Assembly: GCF_014651835.1 (NCBI RefSeq)
Contig: NZ_BMXQ01000002.1
Location: forward strand, 372,001 to 436,000
Length of the DNA: 64,000 nucleotides
Source: Pigmentiphaga litoralis
Lineage (GTDB): Bacteria > Pseudomonadota > Gammaproteobacteria > Burkholderiales > Burkholderiaceae_B
Direction of reading: 5' to 3'
In this document: positions 45,601 to 54,151 of the stretch, one piece after another
Layout: each line of letters starts with the position of its first letter
Numbering within the stretch: position 1 is the stretch's first letter
The notes under the pieces: generated by a model
What the model saw: only the letters and a program-made list of their open reading frames with translations
What the model was told of the DNA's origin: nothing
Database searches by the model: none
Translations under genes and position numbers: made by a program

Positions 45601-46829
45601 CCGCCCTGGATCCCGCCACCGCCCGGCTGTTCAGCCTGAATCGCGTCAACCTCAAGACCGGGTCCCTGCAACTGCACGGCCGGCACCTGGACAACGTCAC
45701 CCTGTACGCCGCCCGCCAGGGCGCGGCCCCGCCCCGGCTGCCGCCGACCGCCTTGCCCGCCGCCCAGCCCGCGCAGGTCGAAACCGGCGACTGGCGTGTC
45801 GACATCGACTCTGACCAGGTGGCGGGCCGCCTGTCGTGGAATGAAGGCCCGGACGGCATCGCCGGCAAACTGACCGCGCGCCTGCGCCGACTGGTGGTGC
45901 AAGACGAACCGGGCGCGGGTGACGGCAGCGACATCGTGGCCGACCCCAAGCCGGTCGACGTGCCCGAAGTGGACCTGATCGCCGACCGGTTCGACCTGTA
46001 TGGCAAGTCGCTGGGCCGGCTCGAAGTCCAGGCGCAGACGGTCGACCGCGGGCTGGAATGGCAGCTGCGCCACCTGACCGTCAAGAATGACGATGCGACG
46101 CTGGACGGTTCGGGCGTCTGGCGCGTGGAGCCGGGCGATAACCGCACCACGCGCCGCCGCATGACGCTCGATGCGTCTCTGGACCTGGTCGATACCGGCA
46201 AATTCCTGGACCGCATGGGCCTGCCGGCCACCATCGCCGGCGGAGCGGGCAGGGTCAACTCGAAAGTGTCGTGGCTGGGCATGCCCTACTCGATCGACAT
46301 GCCCACCCTGAGCGGCACGGTTGAACTCGACATCGGCAAGGGCCAATTCCTGAAAGCGGACCCGGGTATTGCCAAGCTGCTGGGCGTGCTGTCGCTGCAG
46401 TCGCTGCCGCGCCGCGTCAGCCTGGACTTTCGCGACGTCTTCAGTGAAGGCTTTGCGTTCGACAGCCTGCGCGGCAATGCGGCCATCCGCAGCGGCGTCG
46501 CGCATACCGAAGACTTCCGCATGAACGGCATTTCGGCCACCGTCATGATGGCCGGCGACACCGACCTTGTGCATGAAACGCAAAAGCTGCGCGTGGTCGT
46601 GGTGCCCAAGCTGGACGCGGGCGGTGCGACGCTGCTGTACGGCCTGATCAATCCCGTGTTGGGCTTGAGCATGTTCGTGGCGCAACTGCTGCTGCGCGAA
46701 CCGCTCGGCGCGGCGTTCACCTATCAGTACGGAATTTCCGGCAGTTGGGCCGATCCGGTCATCGCACGCATTTCCAACGCCACCCCGCGGCCCGGGCCGG
46801 TAGTCGACGAACCGGTTCCGGCGCCGTGA
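42672..46829 (+). CDS. yhdP: YhdP-family AsmA-like envelope protein
   Basis: A 1385-residue protein with an N-terminal membrane anchor (residues ~8-37) and a very long periplasmic part made of AsmA-like beta-rich repeats (DUF3971 region in the middle, AsmA C-terminal domain from ~1150). YhdP and relatives span the periplasm and are thought to carry phospholipid to the outer membrane. The start is a GTG at 42672 giving MRLSPLYRLVVRP. A Pro/Ala insertion (~400-435) interrupts the repeats. It is followed by the nitrilase gene and tldD, the same order as in other proteobacteria. Confidence 0.92.
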   Translation: MRLSPLYRLVVRPALLLLLAGYFLFAFAVIALRYVVLPAIDDYRPTLERLVSRQAGVPVRIGAIDANWMGLHPRLVLRDVDVLDAQGRVALALPRIATLFSWRSLLVFEPRLLQLQLEAPHIDIRRDSGGRIWVAGVSFDPHEPGSHEASRWLLAQRDVSMRGGTVRWLDEMADAPALDFHDVAFRLRNNGRRHRAALLATPPPALASTIDVRAEFSHRLFETQPTDMTRWRGTIYGNADFIDLLEWRSWLPLSQTVLNGYGALRGWADFRDGRVHHVLADVALHDLDLQLVHGQPALPLRDLVARVDAGKDASGHRVTLTHPRMQIGAGEAMTPGTVTASYAADTDAGELRMPMLSLGALRDMAPSLPLPETTRTRIAQAQPAGRLDDVILTWQGDPLKVLPAAGGASPTASAPAVASPPAVASAPASRAGDFPLHTFHLQTRFSGLSLTAAPVPTGKDVHHAQRPGVTNLSGTLDAGPRAATLSIDASDLTLTLPGVFAAPLVPVQRLVGDIRIDRPEQGPMTVTMSKVEFEQARNRGHVQATWTARGRTPAGSLDLSGQLTRADPRDVHRFIPTVVPDDVRVWLRNALLAGTASDVDFRVKGDLADFPYGDGKAGEFHVAGKFQGVTLEAAGSAMGKPDIWPPIDDIAGDFVFDRVSMALRTRGGKVRTAPDSSVILGESDVRIAHLEKAPLLELDTEARGTATDFLRFVRETPLARTGGQVLNDASATGNLVVPLSLRLPLEHVDFVRVEGDIQLAGNTFRFNADSPPLSRLAGTLHFSNDGISPKDVTGTLLEGPVTLSGGPGANGVNELVASGTVPARGLQTLWPAPGMTRLSGQAAYRATVQVATGKPPRAVIESTLQGLGLDLPVPLRKAPADSLPLRAEWGPQEQAGANGDWLAASVGGSLVNLHIERDLTLGSGQLRGLRGALGVNRAATLSGPGFGLAIDLPVLDVDRWRTVMAEFVSPAPAPVATALDPATARLFSLNRVNLKTGSLQLHGRHLDNVTLYAARQGAAPPRLPPTALPAAQPAQVETGDWRVDIDSDQVAGRLSWNEGPDGIAGKLTARLRRLVVQDEPGAGDGSDIVADPKPVDVPEVDLIADRFDLYGKSLGRLEVQAQTVDRGLEWQLRHLTVKNDDATLDGSGVWRVEPGDNRTTRRRMTLDASLDLVDTGKFLDRMGLPATIAGGAGRVNSKVSWLGMPYSIDMPTLSGTVELDIGKGQFLKADPGIAKLLGVLSLQSLPRRVSLDFRDVFSEGFAFDSLRGNAAIRSGVAHTEDFRMNGISATVMMAGDTDLVHETQKLRVVVVPKLDAGGATLLYGLINPVLGLSMFVAQLLLREPLGAAFTYQYGISGSWADPVIARISNATPRPGPVVDEPVPAP

Positions 46830-46901
46830 TCGCGGCGCCATCGGTTGCCACCCCCGTTCTGCGTCACAATACCGTTTTCGACCGCCGGATCGCCGCCTGC
46901 C

Positions 46902-47726
46902 ATGCCAGAACCCGCTGACGTTTCCTCGCTCACGCGCGTCGCCGCGCTGCAAATGGTGTCCACGCCCGACGTCCAGGAAAACCTGGACACGGCGGCCGAA
47001 CTCATCGCCCAGGCGGTGGGGCGGGGCGCCAGGCTCGTGGCGCTGCCCGAATACTTCTGCTTCATGGGCCGGGCCGACCGGGAAAAAGTCGCGATCCGCG
47101 AGCCCGAAGGCCATGGACCCATCCAGGACTTCCTGGCGGGCCAGGCCAGCCAGCACGGCATCATCCTGGCAGGCGGCACCTTGCCGCTGGCCTGTCCCGA
47201 CCCCGACCGCGTGTTCAACACGGCCTTTGTCTACGGCCCCGACGGCGCGGTACTGGCGCGCTACGACAAGATCCACCTTTTCAGTTTCAAGCGCGAGGAC
47301 GAGTCCTACGACGAGTCCATCAGCATCCGTCCGGGCGGCCAGCCGGTCGCGTTCGACGCGCCGTTCGGCCGGGTCGGCATGTCCACCTGCTACGACCTGC
47401 GCTTTCCCGAGCTGTACCGGGCGTTGGGCGATACGGCCTTGATTTTGGTGCCCGCCGCCTTCACCTACACCACAGGCAAGGCCCATTGGGAACTGCTGCT
47501 GCGCGCCCGCGCGGTCGAAAACCAGTGTTACGTGCTGGCGCCGGCGCAGGGCGGCCGGCACCCCAATGGCCGCAGTACCTGGGGCCACGCCATGCTGGTC
47601 GATCCCTGGGGCACGGTGATCGATGTCTTGCCGGAAGGGCCCGGCGTGGTCTGTGGCAACATCGATCCTGCCCGCATTGCCGACGTCCGCAGTTCCTTGC
47701 CCGCCTTGCGTCACCGCGTGATGTAA
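46902..47726 (+). CDS. Nitrilase-family amidase (deaminated glutathione amidase / Nit1-like)
   Basis: A 274-residue carbon-nitrogen hydrolase with the catalytic triad E50 (LPEYFCF), K123 (YDKIHLF) and C163 ([13 protein letters not shown]). The FRFPELY-like segment and [11 protein letters not shown] loop are those of Nit1/YbeM-type enzymes, which repair deaminated glutathione; an omega-amidase or other small amidase is possible. The ATG at 46902 sits 72 bases after the yhdP stop. tldD follows after 28 bases. Confidence 0.88.
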   Translation: MPEPADVSSLTRVAALQMVSTPDVQENLDTAAELIAQAVGRGARLVALPEYFCFMGRADREKVAIREPEGHGPIQDFLAGQASQHGIILAGGTLPLACPDPDRVFNTAFVYGPDGAVLARYDKIHLFSFKREDESYDESISIRPGGQPVAFDAPFGRVGMSTCYDLRFPELYRALGDTALILVPAAFTYTTGKAHWELLLRARAVENQCYVLAPAQGGRHPNGRSTWGHAMLVDPWGTVIDVLPEGPGVVCGNIDPARIADVRSSLPALRHRVM

Positions 47727-47754
47727 CCGTCACGCATTCATCAGAGCTTCCTTC

Positions 47755-49215
47755 ATGCACATCGTAGAACCCAATATCCAGGCCTTTGCGACCGCCAAGT
47801 CCTTGCTGCTCGACCCCTGGGGCCTGACCGAGGCTGACCTGTCGCGCGCGATCGGCGAGATTTTCACGCACAAGGTGGACTATGCCGACCTGTACTTCCA
47901 GTACACCCGCAGCGAAGGCTGGAGCCTGGAAGAAGGCATCGTCAAGACCGGCAGTTTTTCGATCGGGCAGGGCGTGGGAGTGCGCGCGCTGAGCGGCGAA
48001 AAAACGGCCTTTGCCTATTCCGACACCCTGTCGCCCGAAGCCCTGATGTCGTCGTCCCGCGCGGTGCGTACCATCGCGCGCCAGGGCGCCGGCAAGATCA
48101 AGGTCCCGAACCGGTATGCGCAGGGCGACTCGCGCTCGCTGTATTCGGCGCTGGATCCCATCGGTTCACTCGAAGCCGCCGACAAGGTGGCCTTGCTTGA
48201 ACGTTTCGAAAAGATGGCGCGTGCCAAGGACCCCCGCATCGTGCAGGTCATGGCCAGCCTGGGCGCCGAATACGACGTGGTGCTGGTCGCAGGCAGCGAC
48301 GGGCGCCTGGCGGCCGACGTGCGCCCACTGGTGCGCCTGTCGCTCACGGTGATCGCCGAGCAGAACGGCCGGCGTGAAATGGGCCATGGCGGCGGCGGTG
48401 GCCGCACCGGCTTCGAATACTTTACCGACGACGTGCTGGAAGGCTATGTGGAACGCGCCGTGCACGAAGCGCTGATCAATCTCGAAGCCCGCCCCGCGCC
48501 GGCGGGTGAGATGACCGTCGTGCTGGGTTCGGGCTGGCCCGGCATCCTGCTGCACGAAGCGGTCGGCCACGGTCTGGAAGGCGACTTCAACCGCAAGGGG
48601 TCCAGCGTGTTCTCGGGCCGTATCGGTGAACGCGTCGCGTCCAAGGGCGTGACCGTGGTCGATGACGGCACGCTGCCCGATCGCCGCGGCTCGCTCAATG
48701 TCGACGACGAAGGCAATGTCTCGCAGCGCAATGTGCTGATCGAAGACGGCATCTTGAAGGGTTACATGCAGGACTCGCTCAATGCGCGGCTGATGAAGAC
48801 CCCGGTGACCGGCAACGGCCGCCGCGAATCCTTCGCGCACCTGCCCATGCCCCGCATGACCAACACCTACATGATGAACGGCGACAAAGACCCCGAAGAG
48901 ATCATCAAGTCGGTCAAACGCGGCCTGTACGCCGTCAACTTCGGCGGCGGCCAGGTCGACATCACCAACGGCAAGTTCGTATTCTCGACGTCCGAGGCCT
49001 ACATGATCGAAGACGGCAAGATCTCGTATCCGGTCAAGGGCGCGACGCTGATCGGCAGCGGTCCGGAAGCCATGACCCAGGTCAGCATGATCGGCAACGA
49101 CATGCGTCTGGACTCGGGCGTCGGCACCTGCGGCAAGGATGGCCAGAGCGTGCCCGTCGGTGTAGGCCAGCCGACGCTGCGCATGGACGGCCTGACGGTG
49201 GGCGGCACCGCGTAA
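47755..49215 (+). CDS. tldD: Metalloprotease TldD
   Basis: A 486-residue catalytic subunit of the TldD/TldE protease. The zinc site is H267-E-x-x-x-H272 in [20 protein letters not shown]. The C-terminal [23 protein letters not shown] region holds the third ligand and the substrate channel. Its partner PmbA (TldE), without a zinc site, is encoded at 17.3 kb. No terminator is apparent after the stop. Confidence 0.95.
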   Translation: MHIVEPNIQAFATAKSLLLDPWGLTEADLSRAIGEIFTHKVDYADLYFQYTRSEGWSLEEGIVKTGSFSIGQGVGVRALSGEKTAFAYSDTLSPEALMSSSRAVRTIARQGAGKIKVPNRYAQGDSRSLYSALDPIGSLEAADKVALLERFEKMARAKDPRIVQVMASLGAEYDVVLVAGSDGRLAADVRPLVRLSLTVIAEQNGRREMGHGGGGGRTGFEYFTDDVLEGYVERAVHEALINLEARPAPAGEMTVVLGSGWPGILLHEAVGHGLEGDFNRKGSSVFSGRIGERVASKGVTVVDDGTLPDRRGSLNVDDEGNVSQRNVLIEDGILKGYMQDSLNARLMKTPVTGNGRRESFAHLPMPRMTNTYMMNGDKDPEEIIKSVKRGLYAVNFGGGQVDITNGKFVFSTSEAYMIEDGKISYPVKGATLIGSGPEAMTQVSMIGNDMRLDSGVGTCGKDGQSVPVGVGQPTLRMDGLTVGGTA

Positions 49216-49339
49216 ACCCTCTCCGCCACCCGGATACCACCACCGGATGAGGAAAATGTCGCGCCCTGTTGCCATTTCGCGGGCGCGGCGCCTGCGGGCG
49301 CCACAGCTTCTGGCACGCCTTGGGATATGATTGGACGGC

Positions 49340-49363
49340 TTTACATACACTGTTGTTTGTAAA
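49340..49363. promoter_or_regulatory. 24-base dyad upstream of the pqi operon
   Basis: TTTACA-N12-TGTAAA is a perfectly symmetric dyad in the 246-base gap between tldD and pqiA. It is AT-rich against a GC-rich background and lies about 100 bases before the pqiA start. It is a probable operator or part of the pqi promoter; the regulator is unknown. Confidence 0.5.
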
Positions 49364-49461
49364 TAGCCCCTGGTCGGGCGCGGCGCGATAGCCGCCCCTG
49401 CCGGCCCCGTTCCACGAATCACTCCCTCCGGGTCCGTCTCTTTGGCACCCGGGCTTGCGCG

Positions 49462-50097
49462 ATGACCGAAACCGGTTTGCCCGATGCGCCCGATGGCGCT
49501 GCATTGAAGGTATGTGAACATTGCGATGCGGTCTATCGCAGGGTTCCCCTCGCGCGTAAAGAAGTGGCCTATTGCGAGCGCTGCGGCACCGAGCTCTATC
49601 ACGACACGGAACGCCAGTATCAGCGGCTGCTGCCCATCGTCATCGCCTGCCTGATCGTCTTCTGCATATGTAACGCCTTTCCCATCGTCTCGATGGAAAT
49701 CCAGGGCATCCGCGCCCAGACGACCGCATGGGAATCCGTGCTGGTGCTGCTGGATGAAGACATGTTCCTGGTGGCGACGCTGGTCTTTGCCACCACCATC
49801 TTCTTTCCCTTCCTTGAACTGGCCCTGCTGCTGTACGTGCTGGCGCCCCTGGCGGCCGGCCACGTGCCGCCGGGGTTCGGGCTGGTCATTCGCGCGATTC
49901 GTATGGGAAGGCCCTGGGGCATGATCGAAGTGTTCATGCTGGGGATCGTCGCTGCGCTGGTGAAGTTGTCGACCATGGCGACCATCGTGCCAGGCATCTC
50001 CTTGTGGTCGTTCGCGTTGCTGACGCTGCTGCTCACGTCCGTGCTCAGCTACGACCCCGCCGAACTGTGGGACCGGGCGGATCGATGCCAGAACTGA
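49462..50097 (+). CDS. pqiA: PqiA-type membrane protein (first half of split PqiA)
   Basis: A 211-residue inner-membrane protein. It has a zinc-ribbon start (CEHCDAVY at ~14-21 and CERCGTEL at ~35-42) followed by four hydrophobic helices. It corresponds to one of the two similar halves of E. coli PqiA/LetA (about 420 residues), which energises lipid transport through the MCE protein PqiB. Here the halves are separate genes. The ATG at 49462 is the only plausible start. It overlaps the next gene by 13 bases. Confidence 0.88.
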   Translation: MTETGLPDAPDGAALKVCEHCDAVYRRVPLARKEVAYCERCGTELYHDTERQYQRLLPIVIACLIVFCICNAFPIVSMEIQGIRAQTTAWESVLVLLDEDMFLVATLVFATTIFFPFLELALLLYVLAPLAAGHVPPGFGLVIRAIRMGRPWGMIEVFMLGIVAALVKLSTMATIVPGISLWSFALLTLLLTSVLSYDPAELWDRADRCQN

Positions 50098-50822
50098 CCA
50101 TCCCGCATCCGCCGCCCATGCGTCCGGACGCCTCGGGTCCCGCGCCTTCCGGCACGCCCGCCGTCACCCCTCACAGCACCCCCGTGGACGACCACGCGCC
50201 GGTGCGCACGGCGGCCGAAGCGGGCGTGGTCGAGTGCACGCACTGCGGCGCCGTGCATCCGGCCGCCGTGGTGGAAACGCCCTGCGGCCGTTGCGGCGCG
50301 CAGGTCCACGCGCGCAAGGTGGCCAGCATCGAGCGCACCTGGGCCTTCCTGATTGCTGCGCTGATCCTCTATATCCCCGCCAACCTGCTGCCGATCATGA
50401 CGACCGGGACGCTCCTCAGCTCCCAGACCAACACGATCATGAGCGGCGTCGTCTATCTGTGGCTGGATGGCTCGTATTTCGTGGCGGCGGTGGTGTTCAT
50501 CGCCAGTATCGTGGTCCCTGTTTTCAAGCTCGCGGTGCTGACCATGCTGGTCATCACCACGCAGCGTCGCTCGACCTGGCGTCCGTACGAACGCACGCGG
50601 CTGTACCGCATGGTCGAAGCCGTCGGCCGCTGGTCGATGGTCGATATTTTCGTGGTGGCGCTGCTGGCGTCGCTGGTGCGGCTCGATGCGCTGGCCATGG
50701 TGACGCCGGAACCCGGCGCCCTGGCATTCGGCGCGGTCGTCGTCCTCACCATGTTCGCTTCGCTCAGCTTCGACCCACGCCTTATTTGGGACCCGGTGGA
50801 TACGCATGACACAACAGACTGA
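50085..50822 (+). CDS. pqiA: PqiA-type membrane protein (second half of split PqiA)
   Basis: A 245-residue paralogue of the upstream gene. A Pro-rich polar leader (~45 residues) precedes its own zinc ribbon (CTHCGAVH and CGRCGAQV) and four membrane helices with YIPANLLPIMTTG, the PqiA signature. The ATG at 50085 overlaps the first pqiA gene by 13 bases; its 3' end overlaps pqiB by 17 bases, so all four pqi genes are coupled. Confidence 0.88.
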   Translation: MPELTIPHPPPMRPDASGPAPSGTPAVTPHSTPVDDHAPVRTAAEAGVVECTHCGAVHPAAVVETPCGRCGAQVHARKVASIERTWAFLIAALILYIPANLLPIMTTGTLLSSQTNTIMSGVVYLWLDGSYFVAAVVFIASIVVPVFKLAVLTMLVITTQRRSTWRPYERTRLYRMVEAVGRWSMVDIFVVALLASLVRLDALAMVTPEPGALAFGAVVVLTMFASLSFDPRLIWDPVDTHDTTD

Positions 50823-52452
50823 ACCGCAAACGACCCGCCCGGTGCCCGAGCCCGCGCGCCGCCCCCGCAAGGGCTGGCTGCCTTCGCTGGTATGGCTGAT
50901 CCCGATCGTCGCGGCCGTGGCCGGCCTGTCGTTCATGTTCAACATCCTGTCCAAGCACGGGCCGTCGGTGGACATCACCTTCCGCACGGCCGAAGGCCTG
51001 GAAGCCGGCAAGACCAAGATCCGCTACAAGGACGTGGACATTGGCCAGGTGCAATCGATCCGCCTGGTGCGCGACCGCACCCACGTCATCGTCAATGTCG
51101 AACTGACCAAGGACGCGGAAACCTTCGCGGTCGAAGGATCGCGCTTCTGGGTCGTCAAGCCGCGCGTCGCAGCCAGCGGCGTGACCGGCTTGAACACTCT
51201 GTTATCGGGCGCCTACATCGGCGTGGACCCGGGCAAATCCGAAGAACGCGTGACGGATTTCACGGGCCTGGAAGTCCCACCCATCGTGACTACCGACACC
51301 CCGGGCAAGCAGTTCGTGCTGCGCGCAACCGACCTGGGTTCGCTGGACCTGGGTTCCCCGGTGTACTACCGCCGCATCAATGTGGGGCAGGTCGTTGCGT
51401 ATGACCTCGATCCCGACGGCACAGGCATCACGTTGCGTGTCTTCGTCAACGCGCCGTATGACAAGTTTGTCACGGCCAACACCCGCTTCTGGCACGCCAG
51501 CGGCGTCAACGTCCAGCTCAATGCCGATGGCCTGAAGCTGCAGACACAGTCGCTTGCCACCGTGGTGCTGGGGGGCGTGTCCTTCCAGGCCTCGCCCTTC
51601 CTGCCCGCGTCCGATCCGGCGCCCGACGACGCGACCTTTGCGCTGTTCGGCGACCAGGACATGGCCCTCAAGCCCGAAGACGGCGCGCCGACCAGTGTTG
51701 TCATGTACTTCGAGCAGTCGGTCCGCGGCCTGTCGCCGGGCGCCCCGGTGGACTTCCGCGGCGTCGTGATCGGCCAGGTCCGCTCCATCGGCATCGAGTT
51801 CCGGCGCGACAAACGGGCCTTCGTCTTGCCTGTGGTGGTGGACCTGTACCCGCAACGCCTGGGCCTGGGCAGCCGATCGCAGGGCGGCAAGACCGCCAAC
51901 GACATGGACCAGAAGCAGATCTACGAAGGCCTCGTCAGGAATGGCATGCGGGCGCAACTGCGCAACGGCAACTTGCTGACCGGCCAGATGTACGTGGCGA
52001 TCGACTTCTTCCCGGGCACCAAGGCGCCGACGCTGAACCCGAACGGCAAGTCGACCTTGCCTGAATTCCCGACCGTGCCAGGTACGTTCAACGAACTGCA
52101 GACGCGTATTGCCGAAATCGTCGACAAGATCGGCAAGTTCCCGTTCGACACCATGGGCCAGGACATTGCCGCGACACTGGCCAGCCTGCGCACCACCATG
52201 GCCACGACGGAGCAACTGGTCAGCACACTGAACGGCAAGGTTGCGCCGGAAATCACGGCCACCATGCAGGATGCCCGCAACACGCTGCGCGCCGCCGAGC
52301 AGACCTTCTCGTCCGACGCGCCGCTGCAGCAGGACGTGCGCCGCGCCATGCAGGAACTGATGCGCACCTCGAACTCGCTGCGTCAGCTGACCGATTATCT
52401 TGAACAGAATCCCCAGTCGCTGATCCGGGGCAAACCGAAGGACGAACGATGA
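50806..52452 (+). CDS. pqiB: Intermembrane transport protein PqiB (MCE family)
   Basis: A 548-residue protein with one N-terminal membrane helix (residues ~24-45) and three MCE domains (about 45-135, 160-270 and 285-405), then a coiled C-terminal helix (~430-540). E. coli PqiB is 546 residues and forms a needle-like tube that bridges the periplasm for lipid movement. Seen: ITFRTAEGLEAGKTKIRYKDVDIG in domain one and VDFRGVVIGQVRSIGIEF in domain three. Confidence 0.95.
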   Translation: MTQQTEPQTTRPVPEPARRPRKGWLPSLVWLIPIVAAVAGLSFMFNILSKHGPSVDITFRTAEGLEAGKTKIRYKDVDIGQVQSIRLVRDRTHVIVNVELTKDAETFAVEGSRFWVVKPRVAASGVTGLNTLLSGAYIGVDPGKSEERVTDFTGLEVPPIVTTDTPGKQFVLRATDLGSLDLGSPVYYRRINVGQVVAYDLDPDGTGITLRVFVNAPYDKFVTANTRFWHASGVNVQLNADGLKLQTQSLATVVLGGVSFQASPFLPASDPAPDDATFALFGDQDMALKPEDGAPTSVVMYFEQSVRGLSPGAPVDFRGVVIGQVRSIGIEFRRDKRAFVLPVVVDLYPQRLGLGSRSQGGKTANDMDQKQIYEGLVRNGMRAQLRNGNLLTGQMYVAIDFFPGTKAPTLNPNGKSTLPEFPTVPGTFNELQTRIAEIVDKIGKFPFDTMGQDIAATLASLRTTMATTEQLVSTLNGKVAPEITATMQDARNTLRAAEQTFSSDAPLQQDVRRAMQELMRTSNSLRQLTDYLEQNPQSLIRGKPKDER

Positions 52453-53270
52453 CACCAGTAGCTGCACCACGCCGGACGAACACGGAACTGGCGTCTTCGA
52501 GCTGGGACGCATGTCGTCGCAAGGCTTTGCGTGTCGGGGCGGCGGGTGCCGCGTCCGGGGCTACCGGGGCGCAGCCGGCCGGAAGGGGTCGCCTGCGGTC
52601 GGGCCTGGCCGTCTTGGCCCTGGGCGTATCTGCCCTTGGCCTGGCGGCATGCGCCGGTCCTTCCGCGCCGCGCATCTACACGCTGCAGGATTCGTCTGCC
52701 ATCCAGGGCGGTGCGCAGATGGCGCCAGGTACCGACCGCATGGCCTCGTCCGCCCTGGTTGGCGGCGCGTCCACCGCGGGCCCGACCCGCTTCATCGACG
52801 TCGCCCCCGTCATCATTCCGGAACGCCTGCGCCGCCGCCAGGTCGTGCTGCGCACCGACGCCACGCAGTTGCGGGTGCTGGAAGAAGACCGTTGGTCCGC
52901 ATCGCTGGCCGACGAACTGCACGACGCGATTTCGTTCGGTTTGCAATCCCAGCTGAACGCCGCCGACGTCTCGCAGACCGGCCTGGCCGGCAAGGCGCCG
53001 TCTTACCGCATCTCGATCGAGTTCAATCAGATCGACGCGCAACAGGGTGGGGCGGTGCGGGCCAACGTGTCATGGCTCGTCAAGCAGGTATCCGGCCCCA
53101 ACGGCCGGGTATGCCAGGCCCGCTTCGAAGCCCCCGCCGGCGCGCAGGTCGCCGATGTGATCGTGGCGCATCAGCGTGTTGTTGGGCAGGTGGTCGAGGC
53201 CGTCGCGGCAAGCCAGCGCGCGCTGGAAAGCGGCGGCGCCGCGCCGTATTGCTCGGCGTCGGTGGGGTAG
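52449..53270 (+). CDS. pqiC: PqiC-like outer-membrane lipoprotein (DUF330)
   Basis: A 273-residue lipoprotein with lipobox GLAAC at C68 and the DUF330/ABC-type transport auxiliary domain after it (IYTLQDS, then IIPERLRRRQVVLRTDATQLRVLEEDRW). PqiC caps the PqiB tube at the outer membrane. The ATG overlaps the pqiB stop (ATGA). The ~48 residues before the signal helix are unusually long; a later start (for example a TTG at 52527) is possible but lacks a ribosome site. Confidence 0.87.
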   Translation: MTPVAAPRRTNTELASSSWDACRRKALRVGAAGAASGATGAQPAGRGRLRSGLAVLALGVSALGLAACAGPSAPRIYTLQDSSAIQGGAQMAPGTDRMASSALVGGASTAGPTRFIDVAPVIIPERLRRRQVVLRTDATQLRVLEEDRWSASLADELHDAISFGLQSQLNAADVSQTGLAGKAPSYRISIEFNQIDAQQGGAVRANVSWLVKQVSGPNGRVCQARFEAPAGAQVADVIVAHQRVVGQVVEAVAASQRALESGGAAPYCSASVG

Positions 53271-53287
53271 CGTCGGTGCAGTGAACG

Positions 53288-53318
53288 AAAAAAATGCCGC
53301 GCAGTGCGCGGCATTTTT
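53288..53318. terminator. Bidirectional intrinsic terminator after pqiC
   Basis: A-run, ATGCCGCGC / GCGCGGCAT stem with a 3-base loop, then T-run. It lies between the convergent pqiC and rluF-like genes and should end both transcripts. Confidence 0.92.
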
Positions 53319-53339
53319 CATGGGCTGGTCAAGACCAGC

Positions 53340-54086
53340 CTAGAAGCTTTCGTCCGCCCCCAGATACCGCCATTCGCCCGTGGGCAGATCCCCCAGCGTC
53401 ACCTTGCCGATCCGCACGCGTTTCAGCCCGACCACACGCAAGCCCACGGCTTCGCACATGCGGCGGATCTGGCGCTTCTTGCCTTCGCGCAAGGTAAAGC
53501 TCAACTGATCTTCGTTTTGCCAGTAGACCTTGGCTTCCTTAAGCGGCTTGCCGTCCATCGTCAATCCGTGATTGAGCAACGCCAGATCCGATTCCGGCAG
53601 GCGTCCGGCCTTGTGGTACTGCACACGCACCAAATATTCCTTGTCCACGTCGGACGTTTCGCCAATCAGATGCTTGGCGATGCGGCCGTCTTGCGTCAGC
53701 ACCAGCAACCCGACCGAATCGATGTCCAGCCGGCCCGCGGGCACCAGATTGCGCAGCTGGTTGGGCTGGAATTGCGTCGGTGACCGATCCATCTTCCAGC
53801 GCGTGCGCGAACTGATCAGCGACACGGCGGGCCGATACCCGTCTTCGGCCTGACCGCTGACAAAGCCCACGGGCTTGTTGATCAGGATGGTGACGCGGCG
53901 CGCCTGCTCGTTGCTGGCCTGCCGCTCCACGGTGATCTTCTGCTCGGGCAACACCTTGCTGCCCAGAGTCGACACGACGACGCCATCTACGCGCACCCAC
54001 CCCCGTTCGATCCATTCATCGGCTTCGCGGCGGGAGCACAGGCCGAGTTCGGACATGCGTTTGGACAGGCGTAGGGGTTCGGACAT
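53340..54086 (-). CDS. rluF: 23S rRNA pseudouridine synthase, RluF-like
   Basis: A 248-residue RluB/E/F-type synthase. An N-terminal S4 RNA-binding domain (LRLSKRMSELGLCSRREADEWIERG) precedes the catalytic core with GRLDIDSVGLLVLTQDG, whose Asp is the nucleophile, and KEYLVRV and GKKRQIRRMCEAVG. The arrangement fits RluF, which modifies U2604; RluB or RluE cannot be ruled out. The ATG at 54086 is preferred to a TTG at 54092. Confidence 0.85.
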   Translation of the reverse strand: MSEPLRLSKRMSELGLCSRREADEWIERGWVRVDGVVVSTLGSKVLPEQKITVERQASNEQARRVTILINKPVGFVSGQAEDGYRPAVSLISSRTRWKMDRSPTQFQPNQLRNLVPAGRLDIDSVGLLVLTQDGRIAKHLIGETSDVDKEYLVRVQYHKAGRLPESDLALLNHGLTMDGKPLKEAKVYWQNEDQLSFTLREGKKRQIRRMCEAVGLRVVGLKRVRIGKVTLGDLPTGEWRYLGADESF

Positions 54087-54151
54087 GCTCAACAGATCAA
54101 AGAGGGGTAACGGGGCATTTTAGTCGCATAAGCCGTGGCACACCCGCGGCA

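Noticed and set aside
45432-47714. 760-residue minus-strand frame
   Set aside because: Antisense to the end of yhdP and the nitrilase-family gene; no motifs.
49311-49326. Sigma-54-like TGGCACG upstream of pqi
   Set aside because: The -24 half matches, but the -12 half reads GGGAT instead of TTGC-W.
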